Positions 27,601-36,433 of a stretch of DNA of 64,000 nt are shown here, one piece after another. The stretch spans positions 62,001-126,000 of the forward strand of contig CAUJDL010000041.1 in the NCBI GenBank assembly GCA_963169635.1. Direction: 5' to 3'. Made by a program: the position numbers and the translations under genes. Numbering within the stretch: position 1 is the first letter of the stretch; every line of letters starts with the position of its first letter. The stretch comes from Bacteroidota bacterium. GTDB lineage: Bacteria > Bacteroidota > Bacteroidia > Chitinophagales > Chitinophagaceae. The notes under the pieces are model-generated. The model was not told where the DNA came from, ran no database searches, and worked only from the letters and a program-made list of their open reading frames with translations.

Positions 27601-28812
27601 TTACTCTAATGAGCAAATGTAAAATTTTTTTATTGGTGCTGTTATAGTTTGATGAATTAGTGGATTATCTATGGTAGAAATATCCTTAACTGATCCATCT
27701 TTATATAAAATATTTATTTTTTCGTCTTCTGTTTTATACAAGGTATTAATAGCAGTGCCAGAATGTACAAAATATTGAATAAGACTTTCATCAACCTTAA
27801 ATCGCTGCATGGCTTTTTGTTGTAATTCATTTATATAAGTAGCATCAAAAGCCTCATACTGTAATTTTATTTTATAAAGATTTCTGTTTAACAAGGCATT
27901 GCATAAAGTTTTTAATACAAAATCATTGTGGTTACTCCATTTTTTTATAGCAAAAGAAAAATCGGTATCATCTAATTCACAAAACTTTTTTAATACTTCT
28001 TCATCTACACCACCTTTGTATTCATACAAAAAATAATCTAAAGCACCATGGGTTTGTAAACTATCATTTCCATTGTTACTTAATTCTTTTACTCTTTTAA
28101 AAATATTAATAAGCATTGACTCTGCTGCTACAACAGTTTTATGTAAATACACTTGCCAATACATTTGCCTACGAGCAACTAAAAATTTTTCAATACTATA
28201 AATTCCTTTTTCTTCTACTACCAATTCTTCTTTATGTACAGTAAGCATTTTAATAATTCTATCATAACCAATAACACCTTCACTAACACCAGTAAAAAAA
28301 CTATCTCTTGTTAAATAGTCCATTCTATCTACATCTAATTGGCTACTAACTAACTGATGTAAAAATTTTTTAGGATATTGATTGGTAAAAATGGCAATAG
28401 CGGTATCTAATTGTCCATTTAATTCTTTATTCATTTTATGCATTATTGCCAAGCTTAATGCTTCGTGATGAACATTTTGTAATATTTGATTTTCTAAAGC
28501 ATGAGAAAAAGCACCATGACCAATATCGTGTAATAAAATAGCAGCTTTTACCGCTACATCTTCTTCATCTGTAATTTTAATTCCTTTATCTTTTAATTCA
28601 TTTACAGCTAAACACATTAAATGGTATGCACCTAAAGAATGATGTAATCTAGTATGTACAGCACCAGGATAAACTAAGTATGCCAATGCCATTTGATGTA
28701 TTCTTCTTAACCTTTGATAATAAGGATGAGCTATAATATGAAATAATAATGGATGATTTATTGTAATAAACCCATATACAGGATCATTAATAATTTTACG
28801 CTTATTAGCCAT
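27601..28812 (-). CDS. HD-domain phosphohydrolase
   Basis: The protein carries an HD metal site: His in TRLHHSLGAYH, the HD pair in LLHDIGHGAFSHALE, and a downstream Asp in SQLDVDRMDYLTRDS. The layout resembles dNTP triphosphohydrolase (SAMHD1/Dgt-like) proteins, so a nucleotide phosphohydrolase is likely, though the substrate is unknown. The track starts at a TTG; I moved the start to the ATG at 28812 (MANKRKIINDPVYGFI, 403 residues) because this matches the family start. It precedes lpxD by 32 nt. Confidence 0.9.
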   Translation of the reverse strand: MANKRKIINDPVYGFITINHPLLFHIIAHPYYQRLRRIHQMALAYLVYPGAVHTRLHHSLGAYHLMCLAVNELKDKGIKITDEEDVAVKAAILLHDIGHGAFSHALENQILQNVHHEALSLAIMHKMNKELNGQLDTAIAIFTNQYPKKFLHQLVSSQLDVDRMDYLTRDSFFTGVSEGVIGYDRIIKMLTVHKEELVVEEKGIYSIEKFLVARRQMYWQVYLHKTVVAAESMLINIFKRVKELSNNGNDSLQTHGALDYFLYEYKGGVDEEVLKKFCELDDTDFSFAIKKWSNHNDFVLKTLCNALLNRNLYKIKLQYEAFDATYINELQQKAMQRFKVDESLIQYFVHSGTAINTLYKTEDEKINILYKDGSVKDISTIDNPLIHQTITAPIKKFYICSLE

Positions 28813-29014
28813 AGTAAATTTTAGAAGTTGTGAAGTTACAGGCAATTATTTTATATCATATACCTTGTAATACTTAATTTTATTATGTAAAAGAGAAATT
28901 AAGCCTAAATAATTATAGGTTTTTAAAGCAAATTAACTTCTTTAACAAAAAGTTTAGATAGTTAGGTATGATTTTTACAATTCATTTATATCTTTAATAC
29001 AAATCATTAACACT

Positions 29015-29710
29015 ATGGAAGAAAGAAAATACAGAATACTACTTTGCGAAGATGATACTAATCTTGGTATGGTATTAAAAAATTATTTAGAACTAAACGA
29101 CTATGAAGTAGTTTTAGAAAGAGATGGAAGACTTGGTTTAGCAGCTTTTCAACGAGAAAAATTTGACATCTGTTTATTAGATGTTATGATGCCAAATATG
29201 GATGGCTTTACTGCTGCTGAAGAAATTAGAGATATTGACCCTGATGTGCCTTTATTCTTTTTAAGTGCTAAAACCATGAAAGAAGATATTATACAAGGAT
29301 ATAAATTAGGTGCAGATGATTATATCACTAAACCTTTTGATAGCGAAGTATTGCTAATGAAAATTAAAGCAATATTAAAACGCAATGAAGAAGAAACTAA
29401 AATAAATGAAAATATAGAGTTTGATTTAGGAGCATATCATTTTAATCCTAAATTAAGAGAGTTGATACATGATGGTAAAACACAAACACTATCACCCAAA
29501 GAAAATGATTTATTAAAAATGTTGGCAGAACATAAAAATGATTTATTGCCAAGAGAAAGAGCATTAAAGAAAATTTGGGGTAGCGATACTTATTTTAATG
29601 GCAGAAGCATGGATGTATATATTGCCAAACTGCGTAAGTATTTAAAAGAAGATGAAAAAATTGAAATTGTTAATATTCATGGAAATGGTTTTAGGTTAAT
29701 AGCTCCATAA
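29015..29710 (+). CDS. OmpR-family response regulator (RprY-like)
   Basis: The 231-residue protein has a receiver domain (about 1-120) with the acidic pocket in LLCEDD, the phospho-acceptor Asp in CLLDVMMPNMDG, Thr/Ser in FLSAKT and Lys in YITKPFD. An OmpR-type winged-helix DNA-binding domain (LSPKENDLLKMLAEHKN, ending GNGFRLIAP) follows. No histidine kinase is adjacent; the kinase at 62495 is a distant candidate. It is monocistronic, with a strong terminator. The resemblance to RprY is by eye only. Confidence 0.92.
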   Translation: MEERKYRILLCEDDTNLGMVLKNYLELNDYEVVLERDGRLGLAAFQREKFDICLLDVMMPNMDGFTAAEEIRDIDPDVPLFFLSAKTMKEDIIQGYKLGADDYITKPFDSEVLLMKIKAILKRNEEETKINENIEFDLGAYHFNPKLRELIHDGKTQTLSPKENDLLKMLAEHKNDLLPRERALKKIWGSDTYFNGRSMDVYIAKLRKYLKEDEKIEIVNIHGNGFRLIAP

Positions 29711-29735
29711 CATAAAAGCTAAAGGTGGTTAAAAG

Positions 29736-29772
29736 AAAAAGGTTGTCTGATTTGTTAGACAACCTTTTTTAT
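29736..29772. terminator. Bidirectional terminator between the response regulator and mscL
   Basis: AAAAAGGTTGTCT pairs with AGACAACCTTTTT across an 8-nt loop, between convergent genes. Confidence 0.9.
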
Positions 29773-29789
29773 TTGTTTAAATAGGGGAA

Positions 29790-30191
29790 TTATTTTTTTA
29801 ATGAATCCCTAATTTCCATTAATAATTTATCTGTAGATGAAGGTTCTGGTGGTGCAGCTGGTGCAGCTTCTTCTTTTCTTTTTAATTTATTTATAGCTTT
29901 AATAACCATAAACATTACAAAAGCAACAATAATAAACTCGATAGCTACAGTTAAAAAAGTACCATATTTAAGGGCAATTTCTGCAGTACCATTTTCTGCA
30001 GAAGCTTCTTTAATTACATATTTCCAGTCAGATAGGTCTTTGCCTTGTAGCATACCAACAATAGGCATTACCATACCATCTATAAATGCACTTGTAAGTT
30101 TTGTAAATGCAGCACCCATAACAAAACCAACAGCTAAATCAATAAGGTTGCCTTTCATGGCAAACTCTTTAAATTCTTTTAACATTCCCAT
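29790..30191 (-). CDS. mscL: Large-conductance mechanosensitive channel
   Basis: MscL opens under membrane tension to release solutes during osmotic downshock. The 133-residue protein has the N-terminal amphipathic helix (MLKEFKEFAMKGNLIDLAVG), two membrane helices with the Gly/Ala-rich pore helix VGFVMGAAFTKL, a periplasmic loop and a C-terminal cytoplasmic helix (LLMEIRDSLKK). An Ala/Pro linker (APAAPPEPSS) precedes the last helix. It follows the ATP-grasp/SET cluster by 65 nt on the same strand but is probably separate from it. Confidence 0.96.
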   Translation of the reverse strand: MGMLKEFKEFAMKGNLIDLAVGFVMGAAFTKLTSAFIDGMVMPIVGMLQGKDLSDWKYVIKEASAENGTAEIALKYGTFLTVAIEFIIVAFVMFMVIKAINKLKRKEEAAPAAPPEPSSTDKLLMEIRDSLKK

Positions 30192-30256
30192 AAGTAAAAA
30201 GTTTTAGTTGATAATATTATCAAATTTAATCATTAACAATAGTATAAACCTAATTT

Positions 30257-31663
30257 TTATTTACCTATTCCATTTCCTTTTTTTCCTTTTATTAAACCCA
30301 TACAGTTTTTGCTTTTACAATTGCATTGAAATGGTTGAGCTGTTTCGTCTAAAAAATGAGCATAGTTAATAGTTAGCTCTTCATTGGCTTTAATATTTTT
30401 TGTAGCAATAACATTTAAACCATTATAAGCTGTATTAGCATGACAACTATGATTTTGTGGTGCCCATTCTGATGGATGCAAACTCCATAAAATATATACT
30501 TCTTTATTTATTGGATAGGCATAATGTTTAAAAACTTCTTTTTCTTTTTTACTCCAATTTTTATCTACAAATTTTTTTGTTACTATACGATGATTGGCTT
30601 CTTCACCTTTAAAAATAATGGTTCCTTTTTTTATTTCTTTAGTTGCATAAATGCCATAACCATTAGTAGCATTGCTTTTTACTACATATTTTTTTTGTTG
30701 TTGAGCATGTCGTTCTATTCCTTCTTTAATAATATGCTGTAAAAATTTTTGCTGACCATAACCATTTAATTTTAAAATATAATCTGCACTACCCTCGTAG
30801 CCATTTGTATAAAATACAGAGCATGTAAAATTAATTTCTAAAAAATAAATTTCATGCTGGCTGTTCATTCTAAAATCTAATCTTGCATAACCTTTACCAT
30901 TAAAGCCTTTAAAAATTTTTGTAGCAGCATTTTTAAGTTTTAAAGAAAGTGATTTATCTTTTACAAGTACATTAGCATCTGTATGTAACTCTGCTGTTTT
31001 TAATGCATATGTTTTATAATGTTTTCCTTCAGGAAAAATATATTCAATAGGCTCTAATGCTGTAATAGTTTTACCATCTTTATTTGCTATTACTAAAACA
31101 GTAAACTCTCTGCCAGATATATATTCTTCTATTAAAACTTCATCAAACTCTTTTAAAATATTGTTTGTTTTTTTACTTAGTTGCTTTTTATTTTTTACTA
31201 AAGAAAAATCATCAACACCAAGACTATCACCTGCTTTAGCAGGTTTTACAAAAAGTGGAAATTTTAACTGACTAATTTCTTTTTCAATATTTGTACAAGC
31301 ATTTATAACTACAAATTTTGGTGTTAAAATATTTTCGCAGTAAGCAACATATTTCATTAAAGTTTTTGGTGGGTCGTATAAAACAGATGTAGGACCTGTA
31401 AAGGGCAAGTTTAATAACTCTAAAGAATAAATAACATCAATACTTGGTACATCCCATTCTAAATATCCCTCACATAAGTTTATATAAATATCAAAATTTT
31501 GTTTGCTTAATAATTTTAATTGTTTATAAGTAGTAAGTTTATTTAAGAAAACAGTTGTTACTTGATGTTTGGGTAATAAAGGAGCTAAATTTCTTGGAGG
31601 GTCGTAGTTTTGATAATCTACATTAGAGGTTGAATAATCTGGTAAAAGCACACATACTTTCAT
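30257..31663 (-). CDS. ATP-grasp ligase fused to a C-terminal SET domain
   Basis: Residues 1 to about 315 are a D-Ala-D-Ala-ligase-like ATP-grasp enzyme: NLCEGYLEWDVPSIDVIYS, loop KPAKAGDSLGV, EEYISGREFTV, and the metal-binding ARLDFRMN...FLEINFTC. Residues about 324-468 are a SET domain: GYGIYATKEIKKG (AdoMet site), PQNHSCHANTAYN (catalytic NHSC, residues 404-407), EELTINYAHF with the catalytic Tyr, and a post-SET zinc motif CNCKSKNC. Such ligases join a carboxylate to an amine; SET domains methylate amines, usually lysine. One chain could therefore ligate and then methylate. It is the last gene of a three-gene cluster, 10 nt after the second ligase. The substrate is unknown. Confidence 0.9.
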   Translation of the reverse strand: MKVCVLLPDYSTSNVDYQNYDPPRNLAPLLPKHQVTTVFLNKLTTYKQLKLLSKQNFDIYINLCEGYLEWDVPSIDVIYSLELLNLPFTGPTSVLYDPPKTLMKYVAYCENILTPKFVVINACTNIEKEISQLKFPLFVKPAKAGDSLGVDDFSLVKNKKQLSKKTNNILKEFDEVLIEEYISGREFTVLVIANKDGKTITALEPIEYIFPEGKHYKTYALKTAELHTDANVLVKDKSLSLKLKNAATKIFKGFNGKGYARLDFRMNSQHEIYFLEINFTCSVFYTNGYEGSADYILKLNGYGQQKFLQHIIKEGIERHAQQQKKYVVKSNATNGYGIYATKEIKKGTIIFKGEEANHRIVTKKFVDKNWSKKEKEVFKHYAYPINKEVYILWSLHPSEWAPQNHSCHANTAYNGLNVIATKNIKANEELTINYAHFLDETAQPFQCNCKSKNCMGLIKGKKGNGIGK

Positions 31664-31673
31664 AAAAAATGTT

Positions 31674-32792
31674 TTATGCTACTGCTGCTTTTTTTGTAAT
31701 AGATAAGCTGCCAGAATTTTCTATAATTGTATTCATTAATATAGATTGTATAAGCTGTGTAAATGAAACATTACTTGCTCTTAAAATAGCACCAATAGAA
31801 GTATAATTTTCATCTTCGCTTAAGCCACATTGAGCATTTACTTCTAAAACATACATTTGTTGAGTATGTTTATCCATTCTAATATCAACTCTTGTATAGC
31901 TTTTGCCTCTACAAGCTACATAAGCATTCCATGCTAAATTTTTTATTGTATTATGTAACGATACATCTGGAATACGATATTCATAAAAATTTTCTTGATT
32001 AGGCATGGGTGATTCGTTTTCATAAATTTCCCAAAGCCTTTCAAACGATAAAAACTTTTCAGTATCGGGCAATGATGTATGAAAAACTCTTTCTACAGGT
32101 GTATATATAATTGCATTTGATGGATTATCGTAATTGCCAACAATCATTACAGTAAACTCTGCACCATTAATAAAAGATTCTGCAATAATACCATCAGCAG
32201 TTAATTGCCAACCACGATAGCCTTGCATTAAATGCAATACTTCATTATTTAATTCATCAATATTTTTAACTACATTATTTATTCCAACACCCATGCTACC
32301 ACCACTTACAGCAGGTTTTAAAATAATAGGACAACCCAACTCATTAAAAATATTGGCTGATAGTGGTGTGTTATTTACAATAGCTTGCCATTTTGCAGAT
32401 AAAACATTACATTTATCAAAAGCCATTTTCATAGGTATTTTTGATGTAGTAATATTATAAAAATAAGCATCGGCACCAGTAAATAATAACGACTTTTCTG
32501 TTAAATAATTAATGATAGAAATACCTGGTGTATTATTTGTTTCATCGCCATCGCAGAGGTTTAAAATTAATTTTTGTTTTAAAATTTTTGTATTGGCAAT
32601 TTCATCTATCACTGTTTTATAATTATGTAAACTTATAGGTTGCCATTTCCATTCAATATTTAATTCTTTAAAAGTTTGGGTATATTCTGCAATGCTTTGA
32701 GAAAAATCGTAATAGTAGTTAATATTATCGTCTTCTGTTTCAATAAAAGGAGCTAATACCCAAACAAAATAATTATTTAATAAGCTGTGCAT
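31674..32792 (-). CDS. D-Ala-D-Ala-ligase-like ATP-grasp enzyme
   Basis: The 372-residue protein is a stand-alone ATP-grasp ligase, paralogous in layout to the ligase half of the next gene. It shows NLCDGDETNNTPGISIINYL, the loop KPAVSGGSMGVGINNV, AESFINGAEFTVMIVG and the metal site TRVDIRMD...VLEVNAQC. It is too diverged from Ddl to be assigned to peptidoglycan synthesis. It sits between the SET gene (15 nt upstream) and the ATP-grasp-SET fusion (10 nt downstream). Two different ligases in one operon suggest two successive ligations or a heteromeric ligase. Confidence 0.9.
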   Translation of the reverse strand: MHSLLNNYFVWVLAPFIETEDDNINYYYDFSQSIAEYTQTFKELNIEWKWQPISLHNYKTVIDEIANTKILKQKLILNLCDGDETNNTPGISIINYLTEKSLLFTGADAYFYNITTSKIPMKMAFDKCNVLSAKWQAIVNNTPLSANIFNELGCPIILKPAVSGGSMGVGINNVVKNIDELNNEVLHLMQGYRGWQLTADGIIAESFINGAEFTVMIVGNYDNPSNAIIYTPVERVFHTSLPDTEKFLSFERLWEIYENESPMPNQENFYEYRIPDVSLHNTIKNLAWNAYVACRGKSYTRVDIRMDKHTQQMYVLEVNAQCGLSEDENYTSIGAILRASNVSFTQLIQSILMNTIIENSGSLSITKKAAVA

Positions 32793-32807
32793 GTTTTGTA
32801 TTTTGGG

Positions 32808-33305
32808 TTAATGATATTGTTGTATCATAGATTGTATAAAAGAAGTTAATCTATACTTGCTTAAAATTTCTTTAGATAAATATTTTGCACCTTGTATTGT
32901 TTTAAGACAATTATCTGCATTACATAAACACTCAAATGGTTGAGAAATATCCCATTCTGTAGCAGGATAAAAAAAGCAAAGTTCATCGCCAACATTTATT
33001 TTTCTAATACAAATAAATTGTAGTTTATCTGTATCAAATAATACATTAGGATTACAGCTATGATTAGTGAGTTGTAAATTAGTAGGAGCAATCATGATGT
33101 GCTCATCTACTCCTTTTTGAATAGTTAAATAAGTGGGAGATTTAAAAATTTCTGCAATGGTAAAATGACAAATAACATCATTTTCATTAAATGCTTTTAA
33201 TGCAAAAAGAGCTTTAGATGAGGTTAAAATATTTTGTCTTGCTTCAGCAAAATCAAATGTATCAATTACTTGATAGTAGGGTTGTGTAATTTGCACTAAT
33301 GGCAT
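32808..33305 (-). CDS. Stand-alone SET-domain methyltransferase
   Basis: The 165-residue protein is almost entirely a SET domain. It has the catalytic TNHSCNPNVLF (NHSC at 81-84), GDELCFFYPATEW with Tyr113, and a post-SET C-x-C-x4-C (ECLCNADNC, Cys126/128/133) that would bind zinc with Cys84. The AdoMet motif is weaker than in the fusion protein (SKALFALKAFNENDVI, no GxG). SET enzymes methylate protein lysine, and some bacterial ones modify non-histone proteins. As first gene of the SET/ATP-grasp/ATP-grasp-SET cluster, its substrate may be the ligase product or a ligase. It starts 93 nt after nadB. Confidence 0.9.
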   Translation of the reverse strand: MPLVQITQPYYQVIDTFDFAEARQNILTSSKALFALKAFNENDVICHFTIAEIFKSPTYLTIQKGVDEHIMIAPTNLQLTNHSCNPNVLFDTDKLQFICIRKINVGDELCFFYPATEWDISQPFECLCNADNCLKTIQGAKYLSKEILSKYRLTSFIQSMIQQYH

Positions 33306-33398
33306 ATAAATTTATGTTTCCACAAATTAGTGATTGCATCAATGCATAATAACAGCTATTGAGTTAGTGTGGAAAAATAAGATTGAATTGTTAGCTAC

Positions 33399-35006
33399 TT
33401 ATAAAACAATATTTTGCAATAAAGAGCTTTTATTAGGATAGTCAGTATTAAAATGTAAGCCTCTACTTTCTTTTCTAAACTCTGCAGCTTTTACAATAAG
33501 ATAACCTGTTGTTATAAGATTTCTTAACTCACATAGCTGAGGAGATACTTTAGTAGAACGATATAATTGCTCTGTTTCTTCAAACAATAAATCTAATCGT
33601 TTCATAGCTCTTGCCAAACGTACATTTGTTCTTACAATACCTACATAATCGCTCATTATTTGTTGAAGTTCTTTAAAACTTTGTGTAATTAAAATCATTT
33701 CTTTGGGTTCTGTAGTTCCTTTTGTGTTCCAATCTGGTATAGTAATATTGTCAATATTTTTTTGTAAAGTTTGATAATGATTACTAACATGTAAAAAAGC
33801 TCTATGGGCAAAAACCATTGCTTCTAATAAGCTATTACTTGCTAAACGATTAGCACCATGTAAACCTGTACTTGCACATTCGCCACATGCATATAAATTT
33901 TGAATAGAGGTACAAGCATTTTCATCTGTTTTAATTCCACCACAACTATAATGTGCAGCTGGTGCAACAGGAATTAGATGTTGAATAACATCTATACCAA
34001 TACTTAAACATTTTTCATAAATGTTTGGAAAGTGATGAATAAATTTTTCTTTTTCAAAATGGCGACAGTCTAAATAAACATATTCTGTACCTGTACGCTT
34101 CATTTCGCTATCAATAGCTCTGGCAACAATATCTCTTGGTGCAAGGTCTTTTCTGCTATCATATTTTTCCATAAAAGCCTCACCATGTTTATTGCGTAAA
34201 ATACCACCATCGCCACGAACAGCTTCTGTAATAAGAAAAGAAGGAGATACTCCAGGTTCGTATAATGCTGTTGGATGAAATTGTATAAACTCCATATTTT
34301 CTATTCGTCCTTTTGCACGATAAACCATTGCAATGCCATCGCCTGTTGCAATTTTAGGATTGGTTGTTGCTCTGTATGTTTGACCACAACCTCCTGTAGC
34401 TAATAATGTAATATTGCTAGTAATTTTTTCTACTTCATTAGTATTAAGGTTTAATACATATACACCATAGCAGGTAATATTTAAAGTAGATTTTGTAACC
34501 AAAAAGCCTAAATGATGTTGTGTAATAATATCTAAAACAAAACAATGATGAATGATAGAAATATTTTTTGTTTTAGCTACTGTTTGTAATAATGCTCTTT
34601 CAATTTCATTGCCTGTAACATCTTTATGATGCAGAATTCTAAATTCGCTATGACCTCCTTCTTTACCTAAAGCATAAGCACCTTTTTCGTCTTTATCAAA
34701 CCGAGTACCATATTCAATAATTTCTTTAATTCTATCTGGTCCTTCTTTAACTACAATTTCTACTACATTTTTATTACACAAACCATCACCAGCAATTAAT
34801 GTATCTTCAATATGTTTTTCAAAACTGTCTTTAGCTTCGTTCCAAACACCAGCTACACCACCCTGTGCATATTTAGTATTAGTTTCTTCGGCTGTATTAG
34901 TTTTAGTAATTACAGTAACTTTTTTATCAGGAAATTGATTAGCTACTTTTAAAGCATAAGTTAATCCAGCAATACCACTACCAATTACTAAAAAATCTGT
35001 TTGCAT
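33399..35006 (-). CDS. nadB: L-aspartate oxidase
   Basis: NadB oxidizes L-aspartate to iminoaspartate with FAD, the first step of de novo NAD synthesis. The 535-residue protein shows the dinucleotide site (VIGSGIAGLTYALKVA), TKYAQGGVAGVW, the FAD/substrate region EFIQFHPTALYEPG, SCGGIKTD and LYACGECASTGLHGANRLASN. It is full length. nadA and nadC are not adjacent. It may share transcription with the SET/ATP-grasp cluster downstream (93-nt gap), though no functional link is evident. Confidence 0.96.
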   Translation of the reverse strand: MQTDFLVIGSGIAGLTYALKVANQFPDKKVTVITKTNTAEETNTKYAQGGVAGVWNEAKDSFEKHIEDTLIAGDGLCNKNVVEIVVKEGPDRIKEIIEYGTRFDKDEKGAYALGKEGGHSEFRILHHKDVTGNEIERALLQTVAKTKNISIIHHCFVLDIITQHHLGFLVTKSTLNITCYGVYVLNLNTNEVEKITSNITLLATGGCGQTYRATTNPKIATGDGIAMVYRAKGRIENMEFIQFHPTALYEPGVSPSFLITEAVRGDGGILRNKHGEAFMEKYDSRKDLAPRDIVARAIDSEMKRTGTEYVYLDCRHFEKEKFIHHFPNIYEKCLSIGIDVIQHLIPVAPAAHYSCGGIKTDENACTSIQNLYACGECASTGLHGANRLASNSLLEAMVFAHRAFLHVSNHYQTLQKNIDNITIPDWNTKGTTEPKEMILITQSFKELQQIMSDYVGIVRTNVRLARAMKRLDLLFEETEQLYRSTKVSPQLCELRNLITTGYLIVKAAEFRKESRGLHFNTDYPNKSSLLQNIVL

Positions 35007-35025
35007 AATGAATAATTAAAGACAA

Positions 35026-35033
35026 CAAAAATA
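35026..35033 (-). promoter_or_regulatory. Predicted -7 box of nadB
   Basis: The minus strand reads TATTTTTG, matching TAnnTTTG, 19 nt before the nadB ATG at 35006. Confidence 0.4.
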
Positions 35034-35092
35034 ATTATTTGTAAATGAAAAGGCTTTTATAAATTAAGAAGTCATATAGTAATGGTGCAAAT

Positions 35093-35122
35093 AAAAAAGG
35101 CTGCTATTTAGCAGCCTTTTTT
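35093..35122. terminator. Terminator after the T9SS cargo gene
   Basis: AAAAAAGGCTGCT pairs with AGCAGCCTTTTTT around an ATTT loop, 18 nt past the stop codon of the gene ending at 35140. It separates that gene from nadB. Confidence 0.92.
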
Positions 35123-35139
35123 AAAGATAAGTATTTAAA

Positions 35140-36303
35140 CTATTGTTTAATAAATTGTACTGAACTTCTATTGCCATTATTATTAAATACAGCAATATAA
35201 TTACCACTTAAAAGTTTGCTAACATCTACAGTTGTTTGTGTAGCACCATCTTTTACATTAATATTTAAAACGCTTCTACCATCTAAAGTAGTAATTCTTA
35301 AAAATGCATTATCAGTTGCTTTTTCATGAGATAAAGTAGCAACATTTCTTACAGGGTTAGGATATACATCTAACTTAACAGTTTGTTTACCATTTAAACT
35401 TACTATTTTGCTGTATTTATAAGAACCATCTTTATCAATCATTTTTAAACGATAGTAAACAATACCATTAAAATCGTTAGTATAGCTATAGTTATTTACT
35501 TTATTGTTATTAGCAGCTACAAAACCTATTTTATTAAATTCTGTACCATTAGTACTTTTTTCAATTTCAAAACCAGCAACATTTACTTCATCTGTAGTTG
35601 CCCAGTTTAATTGAGCTTTATTATTAATTGCAGAAGCAGTAAATGAGTTAAGTGTTAAAGGAGCTATAGCAATACCACCAATATAAACATTATCTATTCT
35701 TGAAGTACCTGTAGAAGCAATTGCACTTCCATTAATTGCAGTACTACCTGTATTTAAAGTAAATCTAATATAAATAAAAGGTTGATCATTTAAAGCTGTT
35801 ATACTACTTAAGTCTAAAGTACGTGTAGAAACAGGTTTATAAGTTCCAGCACTCCATGAATCATTAGCAATATCATAAGGACCACCAGGTGCATCTGTAA
35901 AAGAAGCACCATCTGTACTATATTGTACTTTAAAAGTTTTTGGACCAGTATTACTACCCATTTGATCCCAAACTAAAGTAATAGAATTATAACCGGTAGT
36001 GCTAACTTTAAATTGCCAATAATCATCTGCAGCCCAACCATTACCACTTGCACTATTGCTAGAACCATTGCCTGCAGGTGTGCTCCATGTAGATGTAGCA
36101 GCTGCATGTAATGCAGAAAATACTGAACCAGTAACTAAAGCACCAGAATCTGCAACTACATCACCAGTAGATACTGTAAAAGAAGTTCCTGCAGCTGCTG
36201 AAAAATCTAATGCTTCAAAGTTCCAACGTGCAATAACAGTTTGTGCATTGATGCCTGTATATAAAATACAAGAAAGAAAGAAAAGGGTAAATAATTTTTT
36301 CAT
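35140..36303 (-). CDS. Secreted protein with type IX secretion sorting domain
   Basis: The 387-residue protein has a signal peptide (MKKLFTLFFLSCILYTGINAQ), an N-terminal beta-rich domain of about 190 residues starting VIARWNFEALDFSAAAGTSF, a fibronectin-like segment (LNWATTDEVNVAGFEIEKS) and a C-terminal type-A T9SS sorting domain (LDVYPNPVRNVATL to the end). The tail targets it through the outer membrane by the type IX system, with release or anchoring on the surface. The passenger resembles Bacteroidota carbohydrate- or DNA-associated jelly-roll proteins, but no catalytic motif is seen. The gene is more GC-rich than its neighbours because of Ala/Ser/Thr/Gly content. Confidence 0.9.
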   Translation of the reverse strand: MKKLFTLFFLSCILYTGINAQTVIARWNFEALDFSAAAGTSFTVSTGDVVADSGALVTGSVFSALHAAATSTWSTPAGNGSSNSASGNGWAADDYWQFKVSTTGYNSITLVWDQMGSNTGPKTFKVQYSTDGASFTDAPGGPYDIANDSWSAGTYKPVSTRTLDLSSITALNDQPFIYIRFTLNTGSTAINGSAIASTGTSRIDNVYIGGIAIAPLTLNSFTASAINNKAQLNWATTDEVNVAGFEIEKSTNGTEFNKIGFVAANNNKVNNYSYTNDFNGIVYYRLKMIDKDGSYKYSKIVSLNGKQTVKLDVYPNPVRNVATLSHEKATDNAFLRITTLDGRSVLNINVKDGATQTTVDVSKLLSGNYIAVFNNNGNRSSVQFIKQ

Positions 36304-36433
36304 ATTTTAATAGTTTAAGTTTTGCAAAATAAGAATTTTTTACATATTCAGCAGATTATTTTTGAGTAAATTTAATATACAATTAATATTGAAAGACTTC
36401 AATTCTTATCTTCATAGCTTTAAATACTTATAA

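Noticed and set aside
28846-29014. tRNA or small RNA between the HD gene and the response regulator
   Set aside because: No T-loop GTTCGA-like sequence or stable cloverleaf; only a short 4-bp hairpin.
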